From: Jeotgalibacillus salarius
Lineage (GTDB): Bacteria > Bacillota > Bacilli > Bacillales > Jeotgalibacillaceae
Length of the DNA stretch: 64,000 nt
NCBI RefSeq assembly: GCF_004405125.1
Contig: NZ_SORX01000004.1
Coordinates: 248,001 to 312,000, forward strand
Direction: 5' to 3'
A program made the position numbers and the translations under genes. The notes beneath the pieces are model-generated. The model was not told the DNA's origin and ran no database searches. It saw only the letters and a program-made list of their open reading frames with translations. Positions 63,694 through 64,000 of the stretch are shown here, in pieces (position 1 is the stretch's first letter; the number at the start of each line of letters is the position of its first letter).

Positions 63694-64000
63694 ATGATCG
63701 GACCAAATATTTATAAATACAGGGTCGAAAAGGGGTATACATTATCGGAGCTGGCTGAAAAAGCAGGTGTTTCAAAGTCCTATTTAAGCAATATCGAACG
63801 AAATCTTAAACAGAATCCATCCATTCAGTTGTTGGAAAAAGTGGCCAATGTGCTGGAGGTTGATTTGAAGGAGCTGCTGCTCAGCGTGCAGACAGCAGAT
63901 AAGCCTTCAGAAGACGAGTGGACGAACTTCCTTAATGAGTTAAACAGCAGCAAATTGGAAGGAGTGGAGATAAAGGATTACCTATCTATTCTGGCGTACA
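63694..64000 (+). CDS. sinR: SinR-type repressor, cut by the window end
   Basis: The first 102 codons run in-frame to the end. GAGGGG lies eight bases before ATG. It translates to an N-terminal helix-turn-helix (TLSELAEKAGVSKSYLSNIE, about 16-35, then NPSIQLLEKVANVLEV) that closely follows B. subtilis SinR. A C-terminal EDEWTNFLNELNSS...YLSILAY part matches the SinR/SinI interaction domain. SinR represses matrix genes by binding GTTCTYT. It lies 24 bases after epsN, so it is the fifth gene of the operon carrying such operators. The last residues are missing. Confidence 0.85.
   Translation, partial: MIGPNIYKYRVEKGYTLSELAEKAGVSKSYLSNIERNLKQNPSIQLLEKVANVLEVDLKELLLSVQTADKPSEDEWTNFLNELNSSKLEGVEIKDYLSILAY

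Noticed and set aside
1-64000. CRISPR arrays, rRNA or tRNA genes
   Set aside because: No regularly spaced identical repeats with unique spacers, no cloverleaf with CCA end and no conserved rRNA blocks were seen.

Overview
The window is 64 kb of ordinary low-to-mid GC (roughly 40-44%) chromosome from a Gram-positive, Bacillus-like Firmicute. Three things point to Bacillaceae or Planococcaceae (Jeotgalibacillus/Planococcus-like): strong AGGAGG ribosome sites, close relatives of B. subtilis proteins (YjkAB-like ABC pair, YogA-like reductase, YxiN/DbpA helicase, KatE, GltAB, PepT, RibU, EpsC/L/M/N, SinR), and two intergenic repeat families of a kind I associate with that group. The genus is inference. 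I see no rRNA, tRNA, CRISPR array, transposase or prophage structural gene.

Layout. 1-2.1 kb: thioredoxin-like protein and a UPF0014/FetAB-type ABC transporter. 2.1-9.5 kb: a cyclic-di-GMP locus. It has a c-di-GMP-I riboswitch in front of a secreted TIM-barrel protein, then a tightly packed operon (HPt-REC-GGDEF-REC protein, membrane-anchored HEAT-like protein, BcsA/IcaA-like glycosyltransferase) and, convergent to it, a membrane-anchored glycoside hydrolase. 9.6-13 kb: ABC-2 exporter with a divergent TetR regulator. 13-16 kb: PH-domain protein, MurJ-type flippase and ATP-grasp enzyme. 16.3-20 kb: very large secreted ExeM/NucH-type nuclease behind a CRE-like box. 20-30.3 kb: metabolic and housekeeping genes (luciferase-like oxidoreductase, glycerate kinase, RlmN, a second diguanylate cyclase, methyltransferase, SDR, AIM24, AlbA_2 protein, YogA-like reductase). 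30.5-38 kb: PucR-type regulator, M20 amidohydrolase, TRAP transporter and two unusual small membrane proteins (DUF3100 pair). 38-52 kb: GDPD, glutathione peroxidase, gltAB, large catalase with a SigB-like promoter, DbpA helicase, isoaspartyl dipeptidase and Yip1 protein.

52.2-54.3 kb holds a plasmid-style actin (ParM/Alp) partition cassette inside otherwise housekeeping DNA. It consists of an iteron array with a 42-bp period (two direct copies and one inverted copy), an actin-like ATPase and a small protein with two ribbon-helix-helix-like segments. 54.5-59 kb: small membrane protein, PepT, RibU behind an FMN riboswitch, and an S9 peptidase.

59-64 kb is an exopolysaccharide operon. Its promoter has a perfect GTTCTTTATAAAGAAC palindrome between -35 and -10, with two further copies downstream. 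The leader carries a compact structured RNA (candidate EAR antitermination element) followed by a 28-bp terminator-like hairpin. The genes encode an EpsC-EpsL-EpsM-EpsN-like set expected to make and load a diacetylbacillosamine-type sugar. The last, cut-off gene is a SinR homologue. Because GTTCTYT is the known SinR recognition heptamer, the operon appears to encode its own repressor.

The two matrix-type loci at the ends of the window (c-di-GMP-linked and SinR-linked), the secreted nuclease and the second diguanylate cyclase suggest an organism with layered control of surface and biofilm polymers. The partition cassette is the feature least explained by its surroundings.
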